DNA from: Oscillospiraceae bacterium | GTDB taxonomy: Bacteria; Bacillota; Clostridia; Oscillospirales; Oscillospiraceae | Length of the DNA: 63,386 bases | Assembly: GCA_902793285.1 (NCBI GenBank) | Contig: CADBCV010000030.1 | Span: 1-63,386 of the forward strand | Direction: 5' to 3' | Part shown: one piece after another, positions 7,251-15,515 of the stretch | Numbering within the stretch: position 1 is the first letter of the stretch | Layout of the letters: every line of letters starts with the position of its first letter | Program-made: the position numbers and the translations under genes | Notes under the pieces: generated by a model | What the model was told of the DNA's origin: nothing | Seen by the model: only the letters and a program-made list of their open reading frames with translations | Database searches by the model: none

Positions 7251-7403
7251 TTATTTTTCTTCCCTGGTGGCCACATAGACCTTGATGAGCTTCTTGACTT
7301 CTTCGGCAGTATAGGTTTCCTGCTGGGGATTCTCGTCAATGATGTTAAGCAGGTCATAGGCCATGGCCTTGCGCGTATCCTGCCGTTCGGTTTCGGTTCC
7401 CAT
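7251..7403 (-). CDS. Small hypothetical protein (50 residues)
   Basis: A short ORF of 50 codons plus stop, too short for many gene callers. It starts with MGTETERQDTRKAMAYDLLN, and ends EEVKKLIKVYVATREEK. The composition is charged and helical, without signal peptide or membrane segment. AAAGGAG lies 7 bases before the ATG, and a TTGACA-17-TACAAT promoter lies about 60 bases upstream, so the reading frame has its own expression signals. The next element downstream on the same strand is the TPP riboswitch 35 bases on, so it may be the first gene of the thiT transcript. No family recognised. Confidence 0.7.
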   Translation of the reverse strand: MGTETERQDTRKAMAYDLLNIIDENPQQETYTAEEVKKLIKVYVATREEK

Positions 7404-7461
7404 CTCAGCGCTCCTTTCCGATCTGTCGGCCCGCTTCTTCTGTCACACTTTTTCTATATGC

Positions 7462-7490
7462 ATTGTATCACTCCCGGGCTTTGCTGTCAA
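7462..7490 (-). promoter_or_regulatory. Sigma-A promoter for the 50-residue ORF (and possibly thiT)
   Basis: On the minus strand TTGACA (7490-7485) and TACAAT (7467-7462) are separated by 17 bases. A plus-strand TATAGT at 7523-7528 for the racemase gene lies close by, making this a divergent promoter region. Confidence 0.75.
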
Positions 7491-7554
7491 GAAAGGGCTT
7501 TTCAAGCGCGCCGCGCGTGTGATATAGTACAGAAAAAACGAAGGGGGCGCGCGT

Positions 7555-8211
7555 ATGTCCGTTCTTGCAAAGCCTGCCGCCGTGCTCGCGGGGACGCCGG
7601 TGGATACCGCCATGGGGGCGGAGCTGCTGCGGCGGCACGGGATCGAGGCCCTGTGCTGCCCGGTTTCGCGTGAGCCTCTGGAGCAGGCCGCCTTCCAGGT
7701 GAAAAGCGCGGCGGAAAAGCACCGCACCCTGCGGGAGATTTTGCAGGGCGCGATGGCGCGGGGCTGCGGCAGCGCCTTTATCTACTGCAACTCCCTCTCG
7801 GGCTCGGCGGATTTCCCGGCCCTCGCCGAAGAGCTCGGCCTTCGCATCGTGACGCCCATGGACGCCTGCGGGCTCTTTGCCCGCAAGTTCAGCCGTCTCG
7901 CGGTGGTGGCCTACAACGGGCAGGCCCTCGCGGGGATCGACACCGCCATGGTGCGCGCAAACCCGGCGCTCCTCCTCCAGCCGGCGGGCATCCCCGCGGT
8001 CACGCTCGACATCGAGGCCGGCATCGCGCCGGAGGAGATCATACGCCGCAACCATCTGGATGCCCTGCTGCAATACTTTGAAGCCTGCGGCTGCGAGGCG
8101 CTGGTCCTCGGCTGCACGCACTTTCCCTATCTCGCCGGGGCGCTGGGGGCCTGTACAAGCCTGCCCCTGCTGGACCCGGCGGAGGAGATGGTGCGGCTTC
8201 TGCTGAATTGA
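7555..8211 (+). CDS. Aspartate/glutamate racemase family protein
   Basis: A 218-residue cofactor-independent racemase-type protein. The two catalytic cysteine regions are visible: IYCNSLSGSADF around residue 78 and LVLGCTHFPYL around residue 188, the latter with the family's GCTHFP motif. A third region, LAVVAYNGQALAGID, forms the substrate pocket. Known members interconvert L- and D-aspartate or glutamate, or act on hydantoins. It is followed 17 bases later by an AEC-type carrier, so a pair of racemase and organic-acid or amino-acid exporter is possible. The exact substrate is not determined; glutamate racemase for the cell wall is less likely given the divergent N terminus. Confidence 0.75.
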   Translation: MSVLAKPAAVLAGTPVDTAMGAELLRRHGIEALCCPVSREPLEQAAFQVKSAAEKHRTLREILQGAMARGCGSAFIYCNSLSGSADFPALAEELGLRIVTPMDACGLFARKFSRLAVVAYNGQALAGIDTAMVRANPALLLQPAGIPAVTLDIEAGIAPEEIIRRNHLDALLQYFEACGCEALVLGCTHFPYLAGALGACTSLPLLDPAEEMVRLLLN

Positions 8212-8227
8212 CAAGGGAGGGATTTAT

Positions 8228-9175
8228 ATGCTTGAACATATGCTGGTCGCGGTGAACGCCGTGCTGCCGAGCTTTCTCATCATCGCCCTCGGCCTCCTGG
8301 TCTGCCGGCGCGGGATGCTGGACGAGGGTTCCCTCGGCAAATTCAACTCCGTGGCCTTTCGCGTGTTTCTGCCGGTGCAGATTTTCAAAAACATCTATGA
8401 CGCCCCGATGGGGGAGGTCTTCGATCTCCGGCTGCTGCTGTTCTGCTTTTTCGGGCTCCTGCTCGCGGGCGGTCTCGCGCTCTTCGCGGCAAGCCGCCTG
8501 GAGCCCCGCTTTGACCGCCGCGGCGTCATGGCCCAGGGGATGTTCCGGGCAAACTATGTGCTGCTCGGGATGCCGCTTGTGACCTCCCTCTTCGGGGAAG
8601 CCGGGGCCGGCCTTGCCGCCATGCTCATCGCGGTGAACATCCCGATCTACAACACGCTCTCCGTGGTGTTTCTCGATCTCTACGCCGGCGGGCGGGTAGA
8701 GGCGCGAAAGCTCATACGCGACGTGCTCAAAAACCCCCTCATCGACGCCACCGCCCTCGGCCTTCTGGCAAAGGCGGTGCACCTGCCGGTCTATGCGGTC
8801 ACGCCGCTTGCAAGCGCCTTTAAGTCCGTCGCCGCGGTGGCGACGCCCCTCTGCCTTTTTATCCTGGGCGGCTCCTTCGCCCCGGCGAGCGTGCGGGGCT
8901 ACGCCAGAAGCCTCTGGATCACGCTCGCCTTCAAGCTCCTCCTCATGCCGGGGCTTGCGATCGCGGCGGCGGCGGCGCTCGGCATCCGGGGCGTCCCTCT
9001 CGCGGTGGTGATGATGAGCTTCGGCGCGCCCACGGCGGTCAACTCCTACACCATGGCGCGGGAGCTCGGCGGCGACAGTGAGCTTGCGGCCGGCATCGTG
9101 GTGTTCGGCACGGCCCTGTCCTGCCTGTCGCTCTTCTGCTGGATCGTCCTGCTGCGCGCGACGGGCCTGTTCTGA
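8228..9175 (+). CDS. AEC (auxin efflux carrier) family transporter
   Basis: A 315-residue membrane protein with about ten helices arranged as two halves. The N-terminal MLVAVNAVLPSFLIIALGLLVCRRGML and the pattern FRVFLPVQIFKNIYD are typical of bacterial AEC carriers, as is the C-terminal SFGAPTAVNSYTMARELGGDSELAAGIVVFGT. Family members move malate, malonate or amino acids. It follows the racemase gene and precedes a phosphoesterase by 9 bases, giving a probable three-gene operon. Substrate unknown. Confidence 0.82.
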   Translation: MLEHMLVAVNAVLPSFLIIALGLLVCRRGMLDEGSLGKFNSVAFRVFLPVQIFKNIYDAPMGEVFDLRLLLFCFFGLLLAGGLALFAASRLEPRFDRRGVMAQGMFRANYVLLGMPLVTSLFGEAGAGLAAMLIAVNIPIYNTLSVVFLDLYAGGRVEARKLIRDVLKNPLIDATALGLLAKAVHLPVYAVTPLASAFKSVAAVATPLCLFILGGSFAPASVRGYARSLWITLAFKLLLMPGLAIAAAAALGIRGVPLAVVMMSFGAPTAVNSYTMARELGGDSELAAGIVVFGTALSCLSLFCWIVLLRATGLF

Positions 9176-9184
9176 GGTGACCTT

Positions 9185-9952
9185 ATGCAGGAGACCTATT
9201 ATACCGTCCCGGGCTGCCCGGTGCGCATCGCGCTTGTGACCGATCTGCACGAGCGGCCCTATGCGCGCGTGCTCGAATCCCTCCGAAAAAACCGGCCCGA
9301 TCTCATCTGCGCGGCGGGGGACTTTCTCTACGCCAAGCCCGTCCGCGAAGGGATCAAGGTGGAGGCCGCGGGGGTGCTGCCCTTTTTCCGGGCCGCGGCG
9401 GCGCTTGCCCCCTGCTATGTCTCTCTCGGCAATCACGAGTGGATGGTGACGGAGGAGGACCTCCGCCTCCTGCGGGAGACGGGCGCGCACCCCCTGGACA
9501 ACGCCTGGGAGACTGTGACGCGCAAGGGCGCGCAGCTTGTCCTCGGCGGGCTGAGCTCCGGCCGGGTGAGCGCCTATCGCCGCCTGCGGGAAGCCGGCCT
9601 CACCATGGAGGCGGCCGCCGCGGAGAAAGACATCCTGGCGCACGACCCGCCCGTGCTCGGCTGGCTGGACGAATACTGCGCCGCGCCGGGCTATCACATC
9701 CTCCTCTGCCACCACCCGGAGTACTACCCCCGCTATCTCAAGGCGCGCGGCATCGAGCTCATCCTGAGCGGCCACGCCCACGGGGGCCAGGTGCGTCTCT
9801 TCGGGCAGGGGCTCTACGCCCCCGGCCAGGGGCTTTTCCCGAAGCTCACAAGCGGCGTCACGGACGGGCGCCTCACGGTGAGCCGGGGCCTTGCCAACTG
9901 CCAGCTCGTCCCGCGCCTCTTTAACCCCGCCGAGATCGTGTACATCGGATAG
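9185..9952 (+). CDS. Calcineurin-like metallophosphoesterase
   Basis: A 255-residue phosphoesterase with the full set of metal-ligand motifs: TDLHERPY (D-x-H), CAAGDFLY (GD), GNHEW (GNHE), LLCHHPEYY (H) and GHAHGGQVRLFG (GHxH). The ending GHAHGGQ-x-R is that of the YkuE/YaeI-like group. Unlike YkuE it lacks an N-terminal membrane anchor or signal, so it is likely cytoplasmic. Substrate unknown; it is the last gene of the racemase operon. Confidence 0.85.
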   Translation: MQETYYTVPGCPVRIALVTDLHERPYARVLESLRKNRPDLICAAGDFLYAKPVREGIKVEAAGVLPFFRAAAALAPCYVSLGNHEWMVTEEDLRLLRETGAHPLDNAWETVTRKGAQLVLGGLSSGRVSAYRRLREAGLTMEAAAAEKDILAHDPPVLGWLDEYCAAPGYHILLCHHPEYYPRYLKARGIELILSGHAHGGQVRLFGQGLYAPGQGLFPKLTSGVTDGRLTVSRGLANCQLVPRLFNPAEIVYIG

Positions 9953-9983
9953 AATCCAAACAGCCTCGCCCCGCACAAAAAAC

Positions 9984-10012
9984 TTTACTTCTTTTCCTCT
10001 TTGTCCTATAAT
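9984..10012 (+). promoter_or_regulatory. Promoter of the CofE-like gene
   Basis: TTTACT (9984-9989) and a perfect TATAAT (10007-10012) with a 17-bp spacer, 50 bases before the chosen ATG. Confidence 0.6.
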
Positions 10013-10062
10013 AATTAAGTTGTAAAAAATCTGTGCCGTTCGGCAGAAGGAGTCATCCAAAC

Positions 10063-11253
10063 ATGAGAACCATCGGAACAGTCGTGCGCGGAGTCCGCGC
10101 GCCCATCATCCGCCAGGGCGACAACATCGCGCGCATCGCGGCGGACGCGGTCATGGCAGCCTGGCAGGAGGCCGGCTTCCGCCCCTGCGACCGGGACATC
10201 GTCGCCGTGACCGAATCGGTCGTGGCCCGCGCCCAGGGCAACTACGCCTCCGTGGATCAGATCGCCGCGGACCTGCGCCAAAAGACCGGCGGCGTCGTGG
10301 GCGTGGCCTTCCCCATCCTCAGCCGCAACCGCTTTTCCCTGCTGCTCAAGGGCTTTGCCAGGGGCTGCAAAAAGATCGTGCTGCTGCTCTCCTACCCCTC
10401 GGACGAGGTGGGCAACCATCTTGTGGACTGGGACCTGCTCGACGCGGCGGGCGTGAACCCCTACAGCGACACCCTCACCCTCGCCGAGTTCCGGGAGAAG
10501 TTCGGCCACATCGTCCACCCCTTCACGGGCGTTGACTACATCGACTTCTATGCCGGGCTCATCCGGGCCGAGGGCTGCGAGGCGGAGGTCCTCTTCGGCA
10601 ACAAGGTCACGACGCTGCTCGACTATACCGACACGGTGCTCACCTGCGATATCCACACGCGCGAGCGCTCGAAGCGCCTGCTGAAAACCGCCGGGGCCAG
10701 GGTGGTCCTGGGCCTTGACGACATTCTCAACGCCCCCGTCGATGGCAGCGGCTTTAACGCGGAGTACGGGCTGCTCGGCTCCAACAAGGCCACCGAGGAG
10801 ACCGTCAAGCTCTTCCCCCGCGACTGCACCGAGGTCGCCGAGGAGCTTGCGAAGATACTCTCCGACGCCTCCGGCAAGCACATCGAGGCCATGGTCTACG
10901 GCGACGGCGCGTTCAAAGACCCCGTCGGCAAGATCTGGGAGCTCGCGGACCCCGTGGTCTCCCCCGGCTACACGAAGGGCCTTGTCGGCACGCCGAATGA
11001 GCTCAAGCTCAAATACCTCGCGGACAACGACTTCGGCGATCTCAAGGGCGAGGCGCTGCGCGCCGCGATCGAGGAGCGCATCCGCGCGAAGACCGGCGCG
11101 AGTCTCGTCGGCAGCATGGTGTCCGAGGGGACAACGCCCCGCCGCCTCACGGATCTCATCGGCTCGCTCTGCGATCTGACCTCCGGCTCCGGCGACAAGG
11201 GCACCCCCATTGTCTATATCCAGGGCTACTTCGACAACTACACCAACGAGTAA
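10063..11253 (+). CDS. Coenzyme F420:glutamate ligase-like (CofE-like) protein
   Basis: A 396-residue protein resembling the F420-0:gamma-glutamyl ligase fold, with TVVRGVRAPIIRQGDNIARIAADAV at the start, DRDIVAVTESVVARAQGNY, and a later LGSNKATEETVKLFPRDC and EAMVYGDGAFKDPVGKIWELADPVVSPGYTKGL. CofE adds glutamate to F420-0; no F420 genes are seen here, and F420 is not expected in this lineage, so an amide ligase acting on another acid is plausible. The ATG at 10063 has AGAAGGAG 10 bases upstream. It stands alone between a promoter and an R1 palindrome. Confidence 0.65.
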   Translation: MRTIGTVVRGVRAPIIRQGDNIARIAADAVMAAWQEAGFRPCDRDIVAVTESVVARAQGNYASVDQIAADLRQKTGGVVGVAFPILSRNRFSLLLKGFARGCKKIVLLLSYPSDEVGNHLVDWDLLDAAGVNPYSDTLTLAEFREKFGHIVHPFTGVDYIDFYAGLIRAEGCEAEVLFGNKVTTLLDYTDTVLTCDIHTRERSKRLLKTAGARVVLGLDDILNAPVDGSGFNAEYGLLGSNKATEETVKLFPRDCTEVAEELAKILSDASGKHIEAMVYGDGAFKDPVGKIWELADPVVSPGYTKGLVGTPNELKLKYLADNDFGDLKGEALRAAIEERIRAKTGASLVGSMVSEGTTPRRLTDLIGSLCDLTSGSGDKGTPIVYIQGYFDNYTNE

Positions 11254-11291
11254 GCAAGCCCCTCCGGCACGGGATAATCCACGAAAAGCAA

Positions 11292-11331
11292 TGTACGGCG
11301 AAATCGTATCCTTTTACGAAATCGCCGTACA
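11292..11331. repeat. R1 palindrome, copy 2 (A-A type)
   Basis: Arms TGTACGGCGAAATCGTA and TACGAAATCGCCGTACA, loop TCCTTT, then a run of Ts. It lies 38 bases after the CofE-like gene and could also end its transcript. Confidence 0.9.
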
Positions 11332-11337
11332 TTTTTT

Positions 11338-11510
11338 GCGCGTTAGATTTGGCTGTGGCGCGGGAGGCAGGAACGCTTGCGCACCGTGGTACGCTTGTGC
11401 CGGGTCTCCGGTTTGCGGGACGTCGAGGACACCGTCCCCTACTACTTTGTAACACAAAAAACTTGGTGTCATTCTGAGGAGCGCCAGCGACGAAGAATGA
11501 CAATATCTTC
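11338..11510. repeat. Degenerate R2 and R4 repeats upstream of dctP
   Basis: Pieces such as GCGCACCGTGG, GGGACGTCGAGGACACCGTCCCC and TGTCATTCTGAGGAGCG paired with CGACGAAGAATGACA are recognisable from copies elsewhere. No gene is seen in this stretch. Confidence 0.65.
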
Positions 11511-11587
11511 ATGACAGTGACCGTAGGGCCGTAGACGTTTCCGCTTTCCTTTCGTCAGCTTGCATAAAGGGTGGGACTCGCATTTGT

Positions 11588-11628
11588 CTTGTTTACTAGT
11601 AGACAAGCTTAGGAAAAAGGCTTAAAAT
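11588..11628 (+). promoter_or_regulatory. dctP promoter with palindromic operator over the -35
   Basis: TAGACA (11600-11605) and TAAAAT (11623-11628) are 17 bases apart. The -35 lies in the right half of the near-perfect 20-bp palindrome CTTGTTTACTAGTAGACAAG (11588-11607), of the TTGT-n-TAC / GTA-n-ACAA kind seen for GntR/FadR-type regulators. The GntR gene at 14815 is the natural candidate. Confidence 0.65.
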
Positions 11629-11685
11629 GGAAGCAACTTCGGTGCGGGGCCGCAATCCCCGTAATTTGATAAGGAGGCTATTCTT

Positions 11686-12666
11686 ATGAAAAAGATCCTT
11701 GCGCTTGTTCTCGTCACCTGCATGATGCTCGCGCTCTGCGCCAGCGCTTCCGCCGCGGACAAGACCTATGAACTCAAGCTCTCCACTACCCAGACCGATA
11801 CCTCCATGATCTACGCCGGCATGAAGGCCGCCGCCGATAAGATCCTTGCGGATACCGACGGACACGTCAAGATCACGATCTACCCCTCCGGCCAGCTCGG
11901 CGTTGAGGAGGACATGATCGACCAGGCCCTCCAGGGCATGGGCATCGCCGTTCTGACCGACGCCGGCCGTATGTCCAGCTACGTCAACGACATGGGCATC
12001 CTGAACATGGCCTACTTCGTCGATAACTACGACGACGGCGTCAAGGTCATGGAGACCGCCACCTTCCAGGGCTGGGATGACGAGCTCAACAAGCAGGGCC
12101 TGCACCCCCTGTGCTACAACTACTTTGACGGCTCCCGCTCCTTCATGGGCCACAAGGCCTTCAACACCCCCGCCGACCTGAAGGGCGTTGTCATCCGCAC
12201 CCCCGGCGCCGCCCCCTACTCCAAGAGCATTGAGGCCCTGGGCGCCACCCCCTACAACATCGCATGGGGCGAGGTTTACAACGGAATCCAGACCAAGGCC
12301 ATCGACGGCTGCGAGGTTCAGAACACCTCCGCCGTGTCCTCCAAGATCTATGAGGTCTGCGAGGTCGCTTCCATGACCGAGCACATCAACCTCTTCAACT
12401 TCGTCGTCTGCGGCCAGGCCTGGTTTGACAAGCTGCCTGCCGAGTATCAGGAGATCGTGGAGCGTGATTTCCAGGAGTGCGCCTACCAGAGCGCCCAGGA
12501 AGTCATCGCCGCCCAGGCTGACCTCATCAAGACCCTGGCCGACAACGGCATGGAGATCGTCGAAGTTGACAAGGAGGCTTTCAAGGAGGCCGCCAAGAGC
12601 GCTTACGAGGCACTCGGCTGGACCGAACTGCGCGAGCAGCTCTACACCGAAGCCGGCCTGCAGTAA
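11686..12666 (+). CDS. dctP: TRAP transporter substrate-binding protein DctP
   Basis: A 326-residue secreted solute-binding protein. A signal peptide (MKKILALVLVTCMMLALCASASA) precedes the mature start AADKTYELKLSTTQTDTSM. The DctP hallmark appears at LKGVVIRTPGAAPYSKSIEALGATPYNIAWGEVYNGIQTKAIDGCE, holding the conserved arginine that binds a carboxylate. It delivers an organic acid to DctQM. With mannonate dehydratase and a GntR regulator downstream, a hexuronate or aldonate ligand is likely. No proper lipobox is visible, so anchoring is uncertain. AAGGAG precedes the ATG. Confidence 0.9.
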   Translation: MKKILALVLVTCMMLALCASASAADKTYELKLSTTQTDTSMIYAGMKAAADKILADTDGHVKITIYPSGQLGVEEDMIDQALQGMGIAVLTDAGRMSSYVNDMGILNMAYFVDNYDDGVKVMETATFQGWDDELNKQGLHPLCYNYFDGSRSFMGHKAFNTPADLKGVVIRTPGAAPYSKSIEALGATPYNIAWGEVYNGIQTKAIDGCEVQNTSAVSSKIYEVCEVASMTEHINLFNFVVCGQAWFDKLPAEYQEIVERDFQECAYQSAQEVIAAQADLIKTLADNGMEIVEVDKEAFKEAAKSAYEALGWTELREQLYTEAGLQ

Positions 12667-12690
12667 GAAAGAATCTGAGCATGTGAAAGG

Positions 12691-12717
12691 GGGGCTGTCT
12701 CAACAAGAGGCAGCCCC
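12691..12717 (+). terminator. Hairpin between dctP and dctQ
   Basis: GGGGCTG pairs with CAGCCCC around a 13-base loop. The U-run is poor, so it may be a partial terminator or a 3'-end stabiliser that raises dctP mRNA over the permease genes. Confidence 0.55.
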
Positions 12718-12731
12718 TGTATAAAAACCGA

Positions 12732-12820
12732 ACGCCGTAGGGGCCGATGCCTTCATCGGCCCGCGTATTCGCAGCATTGTGCAGGACTCGGCGGGGCGAT
12801 CAGGGGATCGGCCCCTGCGG
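12732..12820. repeat. R2-class hairpins between dctP and dctQ
   Basis: CGTAGGGGCCGATGCCTTCATCGGCCC and a following CGGGGCGATCAGGGGATCGGCCCC are two adjacent GC hairpins inside the TRAP operon. Confidence 0.65.
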
Positions 12821-12872
12821 TTTCGTATTTTGATAAAGCCCCTCTTGACAATCCAATATAAAGGAAAAGAAT

Positions 12873-13376
12873 ATGAAAAAGATCTATCAAAAATTCTGCC
12901 GCTTTGAGGAGCAGCTTGCCCTGGTGCTTCTGGCGGGGCTCACGCTGCTGGTGTTCGTGTCGGCCCTGATGCGCACCGTCAAGCACCCGCTCAACTGGGC
13001 GCAGGACGTGGCACTCGTCGCCTTCGCATGGCTCATCTTCATCGGCGGCGACGTGGCCGTGCGCGGCACGGGGCTCATCGGCGTCGATCTTCTGGTCAAC
13101 AAATTCCCCAAGGGCGTCCAGAAATGGCTGGACGTGTTCTATAAGATCCTCATCATCGCCTTCCTCTGCGTGCTGGTCTTCTACGGCACGCGCATGGTCT
13201 CCCAGGGCTGGAGCCGCCAGATCACGGCCCTCGGCATCAGCTACGGCTGGGTCACAATGGCGGTGCCGGTCGGCTCCTTCCTCATGATCATTTCCACCGC
13301 CATCAGCCTCGTCCGACGCATCAAGACCCCGGCCGGCGAGGCCGTCACCACGGAGAAAGCGAGGGACATCGGATAA
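12873..13376 (+). CDS. dctQ: TRAP transporter small permease DctQ
   Basis: A 167-residue membrane protein with four predicted helices. The NWAQDVALVAFAWLIFIGGDVAVRGTGLIGVDLLVNKFP region is the DctQ signature (W-x-E/D-x2 then F-x-W-x3-GxxxAxR). It pairs with DctM to form the sodium-driven TRAP membrane unit. AAAGGA lies just before the ATG. Its stop overlaps the dctM start by one base. Confidence 0.88.
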   Translation: MKKIYQKFCRFEEQLALVLLAGLTLLVFVSALMRTVKHPLNWAQDVALVAFAWLIFIGGDVAVRGTGLIGVDLLVNKFPKGVQKWLDVFYKILIIAFLCVLVFYGTRMVSQGWSRQITALGISYGWVTMAVPVGSFLMIISTAISLVRRIKTPAGEAVTTEKARDIG

Positions 13377-14662
13377 TGTATATCGCCATTGTCGTCTTTC
13401 TCATCCTGCTTCTGACCGGGATGCCGGTGGCCTTTTCCATCGGCCTGTCCGGCTTCACCTTCTTCATGGTGCGCGATCTGCCCATGACGGTTCTCGTGCA
13501 GAAGTCCATCTCCACCTCCCAGAGCTTTACGATGCTCGCGATCCCGCTCTTCATCCTCGCGGGGAACCTCATGAACTCCTGCGGCATCACAAAGCGCCTC
13601 CTCAAGTTCTGCAACGCCTGCACCGGCCACATGTACGGGAACATTGGCCAGGTCTCCTGCCTCATGTCCACGCTGATGGGCGGCGTGTCCGGCTCCGCCG
13701 TGGCGGACGCCTCGATGGAGTGCCGCATTCTCGGGCCCGAGATGACCCGTCTCGGCTACCGCAAGGGCTGGTCCGCCGCCATCAACGGCATCTCCGGCCT
13801 CATCGTGGCCACCATCCCGCCCTCCATGGGCCTCATCATCTACGGCACCGTGGGGGAGGTCTCCATCGGTCGCCTCTTCATGGCGGGCTGGGTGCCGGGT
13901 ATTCTGATGTGCGTGCTGCTGATGCTCGCCGTCACCTGGTCCGCCCGCAAGTACGGCTACAAGCCCGAGCATGACAGGCCCGCCCCCTTCAAGGTCGTCA
14001 TCAAGACCTTCTTTGAGTGCATCTGGGCCATGCTCTTTCCCATCCTCCTCATCGTACTGATCCGCTTCGGCATCATGAGCCCGACGGAGTCCGGCGCTTT
14101 CGCCTGCGCCTACGCGCTCTTTGTGGGCATCGTGGTCTATAAGGAGCTCAACTGGAAGACCATGATGGACACCCTGCGCGCCTCCGTAAAGGACATCACC
14201 GTCATCACCATCATCCTCGCCTTCTCGGGCGTGTTCGGCTACGGCATCGTGTATGACGACATCACGGTCTCCATCGCAAACGCCCTCGTCCAGGTCACGA
14301 GCAATCCCTATCTGCTGCTCGGCCTTGTGGTCATTTTCCTTCTGGTCTGCGGCATGTTCATGGAGACCACCGTCATCGCCCTGATCCTCACGCCCATTCT
14401 CCTGCCCGTCATGCGCAGCGTCGGCGTGAACGAGGTCGTCTTCGGCATGATCATGATGACCACCGTCACCTTCGGCGTCATGACCCCGCCGGTGGGCGTC
14501 GCGCTCTACGCCACGTCCGACATCATGGGCTGCTCCATTCAGGACACCTTCCGCGACGGCTGGCCCTTCTATGCCGCGGTGGTGCTCGTCATCCTGTTCA
14601 TGATCCTCTTCCCGCAGGCCGTGCTGTGGCTGCCGAACCTCGTGTACGGCGTGGCCGCCTAA
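13376..14662 (+). CDS. dctM: TRAP transporter large permease DctM
   Basis: A 428-residue protein with about 12 membrane segments and the DctM repeats, including TMLAIPLFILAGNLMNSCGITKRL, the GGVSGSAVADAS hinge, IPPSMGLIIYGTVGEVSIGRLFMAGWVPG and a C-terminal MTPPVGVALY. DctM forms the transport path and uses the sodium gradient. It is directly coupled to dctQ. A GntR regulator and mannonate dehydratase follow on the same strand. Confidence 0.92.
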   Translation: MYIAIVVFLILLLTGMPVAFSIGLSGFTFFMVRDLPMTVLVQKSISTSQSFTMLAIPLFILAGNLMNSCGITKRLLKFCNACTGHMYGNIGQVSCLMSTLMGGVSGSAVADASMECRILGPEMTRLGYRKGWSAAINGISGLIVATIPPSMGLIIYGTVGEVSIGRLFMAGWVPGILMCVLLMLAVTWSARKYGYKPEHDRPAPFKVVIKTFFECIWAMLFPILLIVLIRFGIMSPTESGAFACAYALFVGIVVYKELNWKTMMDTLRASVKDITVITIILAFSGVFGYGIVYDDITVSIANALVQVTSNPYLLLGLVVIFLLVCGMFMETTVIALILTPILLPVMRSVGVNEVVFGMIMMTTVTFGVMTPPVGVALYATSDIMGCSIQDTFRDGWPFYAAVVLVILFMILFPQAVLWLPNLVYGVAA

Positions 14663-14814
14663 TACTATCCCTTGATAGAAAACTTTAAGTCTTCCCGGCA
14701 AAATTTGCGCCATACTGCGTTGAAGCCCTTGACCATATATCTCCATTATGCTCTGCGGATCCAATAAAGCTTCTTATCAAGGAATCGTATAAAACATCTT
14801 TTGGAGTGAGATTC

Positions 14815-15495
14815 TTGAAGCTCTCTCAAATGCTGCCCCGTGAGACAGGCAAAAACTACGCCCTGCGCGTGCTCAAAGAGAATATCGTCGGGCTGGAGCT
14901 GCCGCCCGGGAGCCAGATCAGCGAGAACGAGCTCTCCGCCGCCCTCGGCATCTCCCGCACGCCGATCCGCGAGGCCCTGTCCGAGCTGGAGGAGATCGGC
15001 CTTGTGGAGATCGTCCCGCAGAAAAAGACCGCCATCTCCCTCATCGACTATGACCTCGTGGAGGAGGCGAGCTTCCTGCGCCTCACGCTGGAGGACGCCG
15101 TCATCGGGCAGGTCTGCCGGGAGCGGACGGAGGAGGATCTGCTCCGCTTCGGGCAGAATATCGAGACGCAGCGCCTGCTTTTCCGCAGCGGCGATCTCGG
15201 CGGGCTGATGAAAAAGGACAACGAATTTCACCGCGCCTTTTTCGAGATCACCCGCAAGCTGGAGATCTACCAGCTCATGCAGAAGCTCCAGGTCCACTTT
15301 GACCGGGTGCGCAGTCTCTCTCTCACCACCCACGCGGATGCCGCGATCATTGACGAGCACGCGGCCATCTATGAGAGCATCCGGGCGCGCGACGCCGAAA
15401 AGACCCACGCCCGGCTCCGGGCGCATCTCGTGCGCTACCGCATCGACGCGGACATCATCCAGAGCGCCTGCCCCCAGTACTTCAAGCAAAAATAA
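14815..15495 (+). CDS. GntR-family regulator (FadR/FCD subfamily)
   Basis: A 226-residue regulator. The N-terminal winged helix contains LELPPGSQISENELSAALGISRTPIREALSELEEIGLVEIVPQKK, and the C-terminal FCD domain contains the metal or ligand motif DNEFHRAFFEI plus later histidines (IIDEHAAIYESI, RLRAHLVRY). The TTG at 14815 is chosen because TTTTGGAG lies 8 bases before it; a GTG at 14806 overlaps the ribosome site. Regulators of this kind often respond to uronates and their products. Its location between the TRAP genes and uxuA suggests that it represses this locus, probably through the palindrome at 11588. Confidence 0.85.
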   Translation: MKLSQMLPRETGKNYALRVLKENIVGLELPPGSQISENELSAALGISRTPIREALSELEEIGLVEIVPQKKTAISLIDYDLVEEASFLRLTLEDAVIGQVCRERTEEDLLRFGQNIETQRLLFRSGDLGGLMKKDNEFHRAFFEITRKLEIYQLMQKLQVHFDRVRSLSLTTHADAAIIDEHAAIYESIRARDAEKTHARLRAHLVRYRIDADIIQSACPQYFKQK

Positions 15496-15515
15496 AATAT
15501 ACGGAGGAACGCAAC

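Noticed and set aside
8039-10060. Long minus-strand frame opposite the AEC transporter and phosphoesterase genes
   Set aside because: Composition is Arg/His/Glu-rich and without any family motif, while both plus-strand genes have clear motifs and ribosome sites.
13241-14764. Long minus-strand frame opposite dctM
   Set aside because: His/Asp/Gly-rich shadow of a membrane protein gene.
14669-14782. CCTTGATA / TATCAAGG inverted pair as a regulator site before the GntR gene
   Set aside because: Only 8 bp and about 100 bp apart; may be chance, and no good promoter could be fixed between them.
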